Shown: piece by piece, positions 1 through 6,329 of the stretch | How positions within the stretch are numbered: position 1 is the stretch's first letter | Layout of the letters: every line of letters begins with the position of its first letter | Assembly: GCA_043773745.1 (NCBI GenBank) | Contig: JAYVEV010000137.1 | Coordinates: 1 to 6,917 of the forward strand | Length of the DNA: 6,917 nucleotides | DNA from: UKL13-2 sp043773745 | GTDB lineage: Bacteria > Pseudomonadota > Gammaproteobacteria > Burkholderiales > Usitatibacteraceae | Direction of reading: 5' to 3' | Position numbers and translations under genes: made by a program | The notes under the pieces: generated by a model | What the model was told of the DNA's origin: nothing | The model's input: the letters and a program-made list of their open reading frames with translations, nothing else | Databases searched by the model: none

Positions 1-302
1 AGTTCATTGGCTTCAATCGTTGCCAGCGCTTCGCCGGTAGTAGACGAGAACAGCACAATCACAAAATGAAATTGCCCCGCCACTGTGGAATATATTTTGG
101 TGCCGACCACGCCGCTGGCGGGCAATGCCGCGCCCATTGCGCTGATCGTCACCGTTTGCCCCGCATGTTCGGCCGTAGCCCGCCCACGTGCCAGCACTGC
201 TCCTGCGCCCTGACCGTATTGTTGGAAAGCTGAATGTAGTGTGCTAATCGCCTCGCGCATGGTGAGCGTTTTGGCGACATCGGCGTCGGTAATTAACCGC
301 AT
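1..302 (-). CDS. Ornithine cyclodeaminase / mu-crystallin family protein, N-terminal part (cut by window start)
   Basis: The first 100 residues are visible, starting MRLITDADVAKTLTM; the gene runs off the window at position 1. The pattern matches the ornithine cyclodeaminase/mu-crystallin fold: an N-terminal 'T..EAI..L..AF' helix (residues 13-26), then a strand-rich part containing MGAALPASGVVGTKIYST (56-73), followed by GQFHFVIVLFSSTTGEALATIEANE, which resembles the family 'D..TG.PLA.ie.. .(l/t)T' stretch before the NAD(P)-binding Rossmann domain. K69 in GTK aligns with the conserved substrate-carboxylate lysine of the family. Members release ammonia from ornithine, reduce imino acids or ketimines, or make alanine or siderophore precursors, so the exact substrate cannot be assigned without the C-terminal half. 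The ATG at 302 has an imperfect Shine-Dalgarno, AAAGAAG, 7 bases upstream. The gene lies 40 bases downstream of the GGDEF-EAL gene on the same strand with no visible terminator between them, so cotranscription is possible. Confidence 0.82.
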   Translation of the reverse strand, partial: MRLITDADVAKTLTMREAISTLHSAFQQYGQGAGAVLARGRATAEHAGQTVTISAMGAALPASGVVGTKIYSTVAGQFHFVIVLFSSTTGEALATIEANE

Positions 303-342
303 CGTATGGCTTCTTTAAAGTCGATTTTGATGGGCTGTTAGC

Positions 343-2814
343 TCAGGCGGCAGCGCGCTGGGTTTTCAACAGAGCGGTGGTCTCGATGGTGTTTAGCGGC
401 TTCGCAAACAAAAATCCCTGGAACGCATCGCAACCGTTGGTACGCAGGAATTCGCGCTGAGCAACGCTTTCGACGCCCTCGGCTACCGTGCGCAGTTGTA
501 AACGTTTCGCCATGGCGATAATGGCTTCGGTGATGGAGCAGCTATTGGGGTCATCGGGTATTTGTGAGATAAAGCTTGAATCAATCTTTAGGGTTTGCGC
601 GGGCAGGCGACGTAACTGGCCTAACGATGAATAGCCGACACCAAAATCATCGACAGACACGGTGGCGCCGATGCGGCGCAGTTCGGACAATATTTCAATC
701 GACTGCTCTAGGTTGCGCATCGCCACCGTCTCGGTGATTTCGAGATCAATGCGGCTGGCATCAATACCGCTTTCCATGAGAGCCGTTTTCATAGAAGGCA
801 ATAATTTTCGCGATACGAATTGTCGCGGGCTGACATTGATCGATATTGAGAAGTCGCTATAGCCCTCCAGGTCCCAAAGCTTGATTTGCTGGCATGCGGT
901 GCGGAATACCCATTCGCCCAGCGGCACAATCAGGCCTAATTCCTCGGCCACAGAAATAAAATCCTTGGGGAAAATTTCGCCTTGTTGCGGATCGTTCCAG
1001 CGCAGCAGCGCTTCGAAGCCAATAATCTTGCCGGTGCGCAAATCGACTTGCGGTTGGTAGCGCAGGAAAAACTCGCTACGCTCAATGCCGCGTCTGAGGC
1101 GGGATTCAACCTCGAGTCGTTTGGAAAGCAGGAAATTAAGATCACTGGTAAAGAAGCGCGCAGTATTGCGGCCGGCATCTTTGGCCTGATACATCGCTGA
1201 ATCCGCATGCTTGAGCAAATGCTGCACATCGGTTGCATCGTTTGGATAATGCGAAATACCGATAGATGCGGTAACCGTTAATTCATGCCCCGAGATCTCA
1301 AACGGCTTGGTGAGTTCCGCCAAAATTTTATTGGCAACGATTTGCGCAGTTTCAGGTTTATCCAGGTCCGGCAGCACGATTACAAACTCATCGCCGCCTT
1401 CGCGCGAGACGGTATCGCCCTCGCGCACCACTTTACTCAGACGCTTGGCGATATCGCGCAAAACATAATCACCGGTTTCATGTCCCAAAGTGTCGTTAAT
1501 GAGCTTGAAGCGATCCAAGTCAACAAATAGCAGCCCGACATGCCGTTGACCTCGACGCGCCTGCAGAATGGCCTGATTTAGCCGATCCTGCATCAACCGG
1601 CGATTGGGTAATCCGGTGAGGGCATCATGGTGCGCCATATAGTGAATCGTGCGTTCCGTGTTTAAACGCTCGGTCACATCCTGCACCAGCGATGCGACGC
1701 CAACGGTAGCGCCGCTGTTGTCGACCAGCGGCGTGCTGTACCACTCCGTATGAATAATTTCCCCGCGCTTGTTTTTGTTGGCGAGCGAGACACGGGTCGA
1801 GACTTTGCTTTGCATCAACTCCATCCACATGCTGGCCAAACGTTCACTGTCGATGGCGCCCTGCACGAGGGTGTACGCAGATTCGCCGAATACTTCGCTG
1901 GCGCTATAACCAAAGATGGCCTCAGCAGAAGGATTCCATGTAACTACCCGGAATTCCATGTCCCATTCGATGACGCCCAGCGGAGTGCGCTCCAGGTGGA
2001 GCTTCAAGCGCTGCAAGGCCATGAGCTCTGCGCGTTCGGCTTTGCGACGCTCAACGGCCTCTTGTTCCAGCGCTTTATTGGCGCTTTCAACCCTAACTTT
2101 TTCTTCTTCAAGGCGCATCGCGATCAGCACATTATCCAGTCTGGCCGTTAGCGCATCACGCAGTGCCAGATGCACCTTGCTATGAACCGCAACCAGCAAA
2201 CCCATCAACACCAAAATGGCGGCGCCTAGCAACGTGCCGGAGCGGTCGCCAAAGCCCATCGTGATGATGCCCATCGGTAGCAGGGCAACAAAGGTGGTGT
2301 AGCCGAACAGTGATTTGTGCGGCGCGTAATAGGCCACTGCGCCCGTCGACAAAAGCGCCACCAGCATCATGACCGGTAATTGTGTTGGCCCCGCTTTGGG
2401 CAGCAATAGCGAGCCCATGACGCCAAACAATGCAGCCATGATTAGGCTGCCGATAAAAAAACGCCGCTCCCAAACGCCCAAATTATCCTGCGCAGGATTG
2501 GCAACAATGAACCACTTATATAACCCGTAGCGCCCCACCATGACCAAGAATGCGGCTGCAAACCAAACGAATAGATCAGGCCGGTTGCCGAACTCATTCC
2601 ACAAAATAGCGCCGAGCAAAAACGTAACCAGTAATTCGGCGAGATAGCCAACCAATGAAAATCGAAATAACAGACGTATTTGTTCAGCATAAATATGCTT
2701 GGCCGCGAAAACACGATCCTGTGTCGTGGCGGGCGCAGACAACAGAATCCCGCTACCAGTATTGGCTTCTGGACCGGCAACCGAAGGAGAAGGGGCGGTA
2801 GATTTATTTAACAA
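343..2814 (-). CDS. Membrane-anchored PAS-GGDEF-EAL cyclic-di-GMP cyclase/phosphodiesterase
   Basis: This 823-residue protein is predicted to make and/or break cyclic di-GMP at the inner membrane. Order of domains: a polar N-terminus (1-45); about six hydrophobic segments (roughly 52-72, 80-101, 119-138, 146-164, 169-188, 193-211); a charged coiled-coil linker (about 228-275); a PAS domain with its C-terminal PAC part (about 272-385, ending QDVTERL); GGDEF (about 390-553); EAL (about 573-815). The cyclase domain has metal-binding D432, N440 and D449, an intact GGDEF at 473-477, and an RxxD inhibitory site R464-D467 exactly five residues before it. The phosphodiesterase domain has E601-A-L, N660, E692, D722-D723, K743, E779 and Q799-G, the usual metal and catalytic set; the loop reads DDFGVGYSS, with V where T is common. 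Both halves therefore look competent, although in many such hybrids one dominates. The start is TTG: an in-frame TAG lies seven codons upstream, and the next Met is residue 92, inside the membrane region. The signal sensed by the membrane and PAS parts is unknown. Confidence 0.93.
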   Translation of the reverse strand: MLNKSTAPSPSVAGPEANTGSGILLSAPATTQDRVFAAKHIYAEQIRLLFRFSLVGYLAELLVTFLLGAILWNEFGNRPDLFVWFAAAFLVMVGRYGLYKWFIVANPAQDNLGVWERRFFIGSLIMAALFGVMGSLLLPKAGPTQLPVMMLVALLSTGAVAYYAPHKSLFGYTTFVALLPMGIITMGFGDRSGTLLGAAILVLMGLLVAVHSKVHLALRDALTARLDNVLIAMRLEEEKVRVESANKALEQEAVERRKAERAELMALQRLKLHLERTPLGVIEWDMEFRVVTWNPSAEAIFGYSASEVFGESAYTLVQGAIDSERLASMWMELMQSKVSTRVSLANKNKRGEIIHTEWYSTPLVDNSGATVGVASLVQDVTERLNTERTIHYMAHHDALTGLPNRRLMQDRLNQAILQARRGQRHVGLLFVDLDRFKLINDTLGHETGDYVLRDIAKRLSKVVREGDTVSREGGDEFVIVLPDLDKPETAQIVANKILAELTKPFEISGHELTVTASIGISHYPNDATDVQHLLKHADSAMYQAKDAGRNTARFFTSDLNFLLSKRLEVESRLRRGIERSEFFLRYQPQVDLRTGKIIGFEALLRWNDPQQGEIFPKDFISVAEELGLIVPLGEWVFRTACQQIKLWDLEGYSDFSISINVSPRQFVSRKLLPSMKTALMESGIDASRIDLEITETVAMRNLEQSIEILSELRRIGATVSVDDFGVGYSSLGQLRRLPAQTLKIDSSFISQIPDDPNSCSITEAIIAMAKRLQLRTVAEGVESVAQREFLRTNGCDAFQGFLFAKPLNTIETTALLKTQRAAA

Positions 2815-2822
2815 CAGCGTGA

Positions 2823-2827
2823 TCCCT
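2823..2827 (-). promoter_or_regulatory. Ribosome binding site supporting the TTG start of the GGDEF-EAL gene
   Basis: AGGGA on the minus strand is separated by 8 bases (TCACGCTG) from the TTG at 2814-2812. This is good spacing for a Shine-Dalgarno and is the main support for the TTG start. The codon just before the TTG is CTG, and an in-frame TAG lies further upstream. Confidence 0.6.
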
Positions 2828-2920
2828 GTCTATACAAAAAACAATCGCTTATCGATACTGCTTTTGTAGGATTAATGTGATTTTTGTGCGCTATTAGATT
2901 TTGATTTATAAGTAACTTGT

Positions 2921-2949
2921 ATCTTATTGTTTTTAATATATTTACACAA
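2921..2949 (-). promoter_or_regulatory. Candidate sigma-70 promoter for the GGDEF-EAL gene
   Basis: On the minus strand TTGTGT (2949-2944) and TAAGAT (2926-2921) are 17 bases apart. They match the sigma-70 consensus at 3 of 6 and 4 of 6 positions in an AT-rich setting. Transcription would start near 2914, giving a leader of about 100 bases before the TTG start. This is a pattern match only; in AT-rich DNA such matches are frequent. Confidence 0.28.
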
Positions 2950-2955
2950 CATAAA
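2927..2955 (+). promoter_or_regulatory. Candidate sigma-70 promoter toward mutL
   Basis: TTGTTT (2927-2932) and CATAAA (2950-2955) are 17 bases apart on the plus strand, matching consensus at 3 of 6 and 4 of 6 positions. The candidate overlaps the minus-strand one almost completely, so the two directions might compete for polymerase. The implied leader to the ATG at 3089 is about 125 bases. Nearer to mutL I saw only poorer matches. Confidence 0.2.
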
Positions 2956-3088
2956 ATGAATGGCTTAGCGCGTCAAGCAGAGAAGCCGCTTAGTTGATTT
3001 TCAGCAAGGTTTATCGAAGTATAGGCCTTGCCGATATGGCGTCAAAAAGCAGGCGATACGATTCGGCCAAGCGGACAGGTTAAAATAT

Positions 3089-5047
3089 ATGATTGTTTTA
3101 TGCAGACTGCAGTATCAACTATCGCAAAATTTTCCTTTCCCTGCCGTGTCAGCCCATCCCCCGATTAAGGTACTACCCGAGTTGCTCATTAACCAAATCG
3201 CTGCTGGCGAGGTGGTTGAGCGCCCGGCAGCCGCCTTAAAAGAGTTGTTGGAAAACAGTCTGGACGCAGGTGCTACCAATATCGACATTGACCTGGTACA
3301 GGGCGGGGTGAAACGTTTGCAAGTCGCCGATAATGGTCGCGGTATTGCTGCTGAAGAATTGCCGCTGGCCCTGGCGCGTCACGCGACCAGCAAAATTCGG
3401 GTGCTTGATGATCTGGAACGGGTTGCAAGCTTGGGCTTTCGCGGCGAAGCGCTGGCGAGCCTTGCGGCCATTTCGCGTTTAACCATTGCGAGTGTTGCGG
3501 CAGGCTCAGCTTATGCCGCCAAAATTGAGGCGTTGGGCGGTGAGCTTTCAAGCGTGGAGCCGACAGCACTTCAACAGGGCACAGTAGTGAGCGCTGAAGA
3601 TTTGTTTTTCAACACGCCCGCCCGTCGAAAGTTCTTGAAAACCGAAGCGACCGAGTTTGGTCATTGCGAAGATATCGCATTGCGTATCGCGGTTGCGGTG
3701 CCGGATGTGACGATCAGTTTGACCCATAATGGGCGGCGGGTGTGGCGTTACGAAGGTCGGCAGTCGGCATTGCTATCACCGACAAATGGCCATGCACCGC
3801 AGCGTATTGCGGCGGTACTGGGGCAGGAATTTGCTGAGGCGAGTGTCGCTATAGATGAGCGCACACCAGCGTTTTCGATTTCAGGCTGGATCGCGTTGCC
3901 GCGTTACTCGCGGGCCGGGCGTGACCGCCAATACCTGTTTGTCAATGGCCGTTTTGTTCGCGACAAGCTGCTCATGCATGCCATCCGCGAGGCCTATGCC
4001 GATGTGCTGCACCATCAGCGTCAGCCGGCCTATGCGCTGTTCATTAGCCTTGACCCGGGTATGGTTGATGTAAATGTTCACCCCGCAAAATCCGAGGTGC
4101 GCTTTCGTGATTCACGAGCTGTGCATCAGTTTGTTTTCCATGCGCTCAATAAAACACTCTCGCGTTCTGCCGCCGAGACTGCACCGGCCTTGGCCAATCC
4201 GGGTGATTGGGTCAGTGCTCATCCAACAGGCGGCTCAGTCCCATCATTGGATGCGGGAACGCAATATGGTATCCGCCCGGCTCTTCCTGCACCGTCGTCT
4301 AACTGGCAGACGGCGCGTCAAGCGGGCTTTTCAAGTTTTAATCCCGCGTTCAATACGGCCGGTGCCGCGAATGAGCCGAATGCATTTTATGAAGTCTTGC
4401 GCGGACCATCCTCGACGGCACTCGCAAGCAGCGCGGCGGCAATAACGGCTAATCATAGTGATCTGCCCCCGTTGGGCTTTGCCTTGGCGCAACTACATGG
4501 TGTTTATATTTTGGCGCAAAACGCGCACGGTTTGGTATTGGTCGATATGCATGCTGCACACGAGCGCATTGTTTATGAAAAACTCAAGAACGCGCTTGAT
4601 TTAACCACGCTGGCTTCGCAGCCGCTGATCGCGCCGATTGTGATGGCGCTCGGTTCGCGGGAGATGTCGCTGGTGGAATCACACCAGCCCTTTTTTACGC
4701 AACTCGGTTTTGAACTGGCTGCGTTATCGCCGACTGAATTGGTGATCCGTGCGGTGCCCGCGATGCTGCCCAATCTGGATGCGACCTCGATGGTGAGAGA
4801 GCTGCTCGATGACTTGGCCGAGCACGGCGCGTCGCGTGCATTGACTGAAAAGCGCGACGAAATTTTAGGCACCATGGCTTGTCACGGTGCGGTGCGGGCG
4901 AATCGCATACTCACTATTCCCGAAATGAATGGCCTGCTGCGCGATATGGAAGCGACTGAGCGTTCGGGCCAATGCAATCACGGTCGGCCAACCTGGTACC
5001 AGTTTGCATTGGGTGATTTAGACAAGCTGTTCATGCGGGGGCGCTAG
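3089..5047 (+). CDS. mutL: DNA mismatch repair protein MutL with endonuclease-type C-terminus
   Basis: MutL is the ATPase that links MutS mismatch recognition to strand removal. The N-terminal GHKL ATPase is complete (numbering from ATG 3089): NQIAAGEVVERP (35-46), catalytic E52 and N56 in KELLENSLDAG, DNGRG (81-85), RHATSK (97-102), GFRGEAL (116-122) and FFNTPARRKFLK (173-184). VNVHPAKSEVRF (319-330) closes the second domain. A poorly conserved A/S/P-rich linker (about 350-452) leads to the dimerisation domain, which carries DMHAAHERIVYE (476-487), fitting D.HA(X)2E(X)4E, plus ACHGAVRA (587-594) and CNHGRPTW (619-626). These mark the metal-dependent nicking MutL of organisms without MutH. 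The start is uncertain. The ATG has a weak AGG 9 bases upstream and adds 19 residues before the usual family start, while a GTG at 3146 would give a 633-residue protein that begins SAHPPIKVLP after the initiator but lacks a Shine-Dalgarno. miaA follows after 20 bases, so the two are probably one transcript. Confidence 0.97.
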   Translation: MIVLCRLQYQLSQNFPFPAVSAHPPIKVLPELLINQIAAGEVVERPAAALKELLENSLDAGATNIDIDLVQGGVKRLQVADNGRGIAAEELPLALARHATSKIRVLDDLERVASLGFRGEALASLAAISRLTIASVAAGSAYAAKIEALGGELSSVEPTALQQGTVVSAEDLFFNTPARRKFLKTEATEFGHCEDIALRIAVAVPDVTISLTHNGRRVWRYEGRQSALLSPTNGHAPQRIAAVLGQEFAEASVAIDERTPAFSISGWIALPRYSRAGRDRQYLFVNGRFVRDKLLMHAIREAYADVLHHQRQPAYALFISLDPGMVDVNVHPAKSEVRFRDSRAVHQFVFHALNKTLSRSAAETAPALANPGDWVSAHPTGGSVPSLDAGTQYGIRPALPAPSSNWQTARQAGFSSFNPAFNTAGAANEPNAFYEVLRGPSSTALASSAAAITANHSDLPPLGFALAQLHGVYILAQNAHGLVLVDMHAAHERIVYEKLKNALDLTTLASQPLIAPIVMALGSREMSLVESHQPFFTQLGFELAALSPTELVIRAVPAMLPNLDATSMVRELLDDLAEHGASRALTEKRDEILGTMACHGAVRANRILTIPEMNGLLRDMEATERSGQCNHGRPTWYQFALGDLDKLFMRGR

Positions 5048-5067
5048 TCAAAAAATTGCAAGCCGCC

Positions 5068-6045
5068 ATGCTGCCCAACGTCATTTTTCTTCTCGGCCCC
5101 ACGGCCTCTGGCAAAACTGCGCTCGCATTGCAATTGGCGGATCGCTTTCCGGTTGAGCTGGTCAGTGTCGATTCGGCGCTGGTTTATCGTGACATGAATA
5201 TTGGTACCGCCAAGCCGGATGCAGCCACCTTGGCGCGCTATCCGCATCAATTGATTAATCTGATTGATCCGCCTGAGGCATATTCAGCCGCGCGGTTTTG
5301 TACCTACGCAATGCAAGCTATTCGTGCAATTCATAGTCGCGGCAATACGCCGTTGCTAGTAGGCGGAACGATGTTGTATGTTAAGTCCCTGATGGAAGGC
5401 CTGAGTGACATGCCGCCCGCCGATGCAACAATTCGGCAGTTGCTGGATCAGCGCTTGCATCGTCAAGGCTTGCCAGCACTTTATGCCGAGCTGATGCGCA
5501 TTGATGCCATCACCGCGGCGCGGTTAAAGCCGGCTGACAAGCAGCGGATTTTGCGCGCCTTGGAGGTTTTTTTAATCACGGGGAAGCCGATTTCAGAATT
5601 GCAAAAGCGGACACAAAATCTAGCAGAAGATCGTACTGAGGAATCTGCTGCAGTCCCGTCGGCATTCAATTTCCCGACCCTGATGATCGGCTTGGTGCCA
5701 TCTGATCGCGCCGTGTTACATCAGCGGATAGCAGAGCGCTTTGATACGATGCTGCAAAATGGTTTGATTGATGAGCTGCGTGAGTTACGCGAACGCTATC
5801 TATTGACGCCCGAGATGCCGTCCATGCGTGCGGTTGGTTATCGGCAAGCCTGGAAATTTCTCGACGGAGAAATTGATTTGCAGGCGTTGCGCGCTACCGG
5901 CATCATCGCCACACGCCAACTCGCCAAGCGTCAGCTTACGTGGCTACGCGGCATGGGCAATGTGGAAAACGTTGACTGCCTCAGGCCAGATTTGACCGAG
6001 GCAGTCGCCGGGCGGGTCGGCAATTTTCTGCAGCCTTCCGTTTAA
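5068..6045 (+). CDS. miaA: tRNA dimethylallyltransferase MiaA
   Basis: MiaA transfers the dimethylallyl group from dimethylallyl diphosphate to N6 of A37 in tRNAs reading codons that begin with U. With the ATG at 5068 the protein has 325 residues, close to the family norm. Visible landmarks: P-loop GPTASGKT (10-17); VDSALVYRDMNIGTAKP (34-50) with the conserved catalytic Asp D35; VGGTMLY (98-104) with the conserved Thr of the tRNA/substrate channel; QRILRALEVFLITGKP (159-174) leading out of the inserted anticodon-binding part; MRAVGYRQAW (253-262); and ATRQLAKRQLTWLRG (281-295). An in-frame TTG at 5056 would add four residues, but the ATG fits the family start better. Neither start has a clear Shine-Dalgarno, so translation is probably coupled to mutL, whose stop codon ends 20 bases before. 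The pairing with mutL is a conserved gene order. The stop codon is 10 bases from the stop of the convergent dodecin-like gene. Confidence 0.97.
   Translation: MLPNVIFLLGPTASGKTALALQLADRFPVELVSVDSALVYRDMNIGTAKPDAATLARYPHQLINLIDPPEAYSAARFCTYAMQAIRAIHSRGNTPLLVGGTMLYVKSLMEGLSDMPPADATIRQLLDQRLHRQGLPALYAELMRIDAITAARLKPADKQRILRALEVFLITGKPISELQKRTQNLAEDRTEESAAVPSAFNFPTLMIGLVPSDRAVLHQRIAERFDTMLQNGLIDELRELRERYLLTPEMPSMRAVGYRQAWKFLDGEIDLQALRATGIIATRQLAKRQLTWLRGMGNVENVDCLRPDLTEAVAGRVGNFLQPSV
5974..6006 (-). terminator. Perfect 9-bp hairpin in the 3' end of miaA; candidate terminator for the dodecin-like gene
   Basis: GACTGCCTC (5974-5982) and GAGGCAGTC (5998-6006) are perfect inverted repeats with a 15-base loop, inside miaA about 40 bases before its stop. 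Read on the minus strand the stem is followed by AACGTTTTCC, a short T run, so it could end transcripts of the dodecin-like gene, whose own stop lies about 50 bases upstream on that strand. On the plus strand no T run follows directly. A weaker second stem, GCCG-N7-CGGC-AATTTT (6007-6027), sits next to it on the plus strand and might help end miaA transcripts. The stem could also be a by-product of coding sequence. Confidence 0.42.
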
Positions 6046-6055
6046 AACTACTGAC

Positions 6056-6298
6056 TCAATCGCCGTGATATTTAAACGATAAGCTCATCTTGGCGCGATA
6101 CACCAACTCGCCGCCCTTGCTGATTTTGACATCGAGCTTGGATACTTCCGCCACCCGTAAATCACGCAATGATTTGCTGGCGCTGGCAATGGCATTTTTA
6201 GCGGCATCTGCCCAAGAAGTATTGCTGATACCCACCAGCTCAATGACTTTATAGACGGAACTGTTTTTGCTTTTGGTCGTTTCTTTTTTCTTGGCCAT
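6056..6298 (-). CDS. Dodecin-family small protein lacking the classical flavin-stacking residues
   Basis: This 80-residue protein has a lysine-rich tail (1-14) and then one dodecin domain: VYKVIELVGISNTSWADA (15-32), a helix (33-47, with the family SKSLRDL), and two strands ending LVYRAKMSLSFKY (65-77). Dodecins assemble into hollow 12-subunit spheres that store or buffer flavins in the cytosol. In classical members a Trp in the 'LDWFEV' stretch stacks on flavin and a Gln in 'HYQVT' contacts it. Here the aligned residues are V49 and R68, so flavin binding in the usual way is doubtful; this resembles the Trp-less branch of the family. The ATG at 6298 is preceded by GGAGGA with 4 bases between, which settles the start; the open frame continues upstream to 6358 but is less plausible. 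It is convergent with miaA and lies 85 bases downstream of xseA. Confidence 0.88.
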   Translation of the reverse strand: MAKKKETTKSKNSSVYKVIELVGISNTSWADAAKNAIASASKSLRDLRVAEVSKLDVKISKGGELVYRAKMSLSFKYHGD

Positions 6299-6302
6299 AC
6301 TG

Positions 6303-6308
6303 TCCTCC
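6303..6308 (-). promoter_or_regulatory. Strong ribosome binding site of the dodecin-like gene
   Basis: GGAGGA on the minus strand sits 4 bases before the ATG at 6298-6296. It is the best Shine-Dalgarno in the window. It selects the 80-residue form over the 100-residue form that an in-frame upstream start at 6358 would give, and it suggests high expression. Confidence 0.75.
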
Positions 6309-6329
6309 GGATAATGGTGTGGACTAGAG

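Larger units (their letters stand above)
2815..3088. other. Divergent intergenic region between the GGDEF-EAL gene and mutL
   Basis: These 274 bases hold no convincing gene; the longest reading frame noticed begins at an ATG at 2955 and is only 13 codons. The part from about 2860 to 2960 is markedly AT-rich compared with the flanking genes, as expected for promoters serving both directions. Candidate -35/-10 pairs for both strands fall in 2921-2955 and are listed separately. I saw no riboswitch-like structure, no strong inverted repeat and no intrinsic terminator. Confidence 0.7.

Noticed and set aside
469..480. Glu directly before GGDEF as an inactivating change
   Set aside because: In the minus-strand protein the residues are SREGGDEF; this position varies in active cyclases and the signature itself is intact, so it is not evidence of lost function.
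1285..1530. Plus-strand open frame opposite the GGDEF domain
   Set aside because: It lies fully inside the well-supported minus-strand gene, resembles no family and has no ribosome binding site that I can see; it is a shadow frame.
1750..2151. 133-codon plus-strand open frame opposite the PAS domain
   Set aside because: Its composition is what the antisense of the PAS and linker coding sequence would give, and the opposite strand has clear domain motifs.
2955..2996. 13-codon open frame upstream of mutL as a leader peptide
   Set aside because: It has no ribosome binding site, no run of a single amino acid codon and no attenuator hairpin after it.
4074..4445. 123-codon plus-strand open frame within mutL in another frame
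   Set aside because: It overlaps the conserved VNVHPAKSEVRF region and the MutL linker; the Arg/His-rich product looks like a frame shadow.
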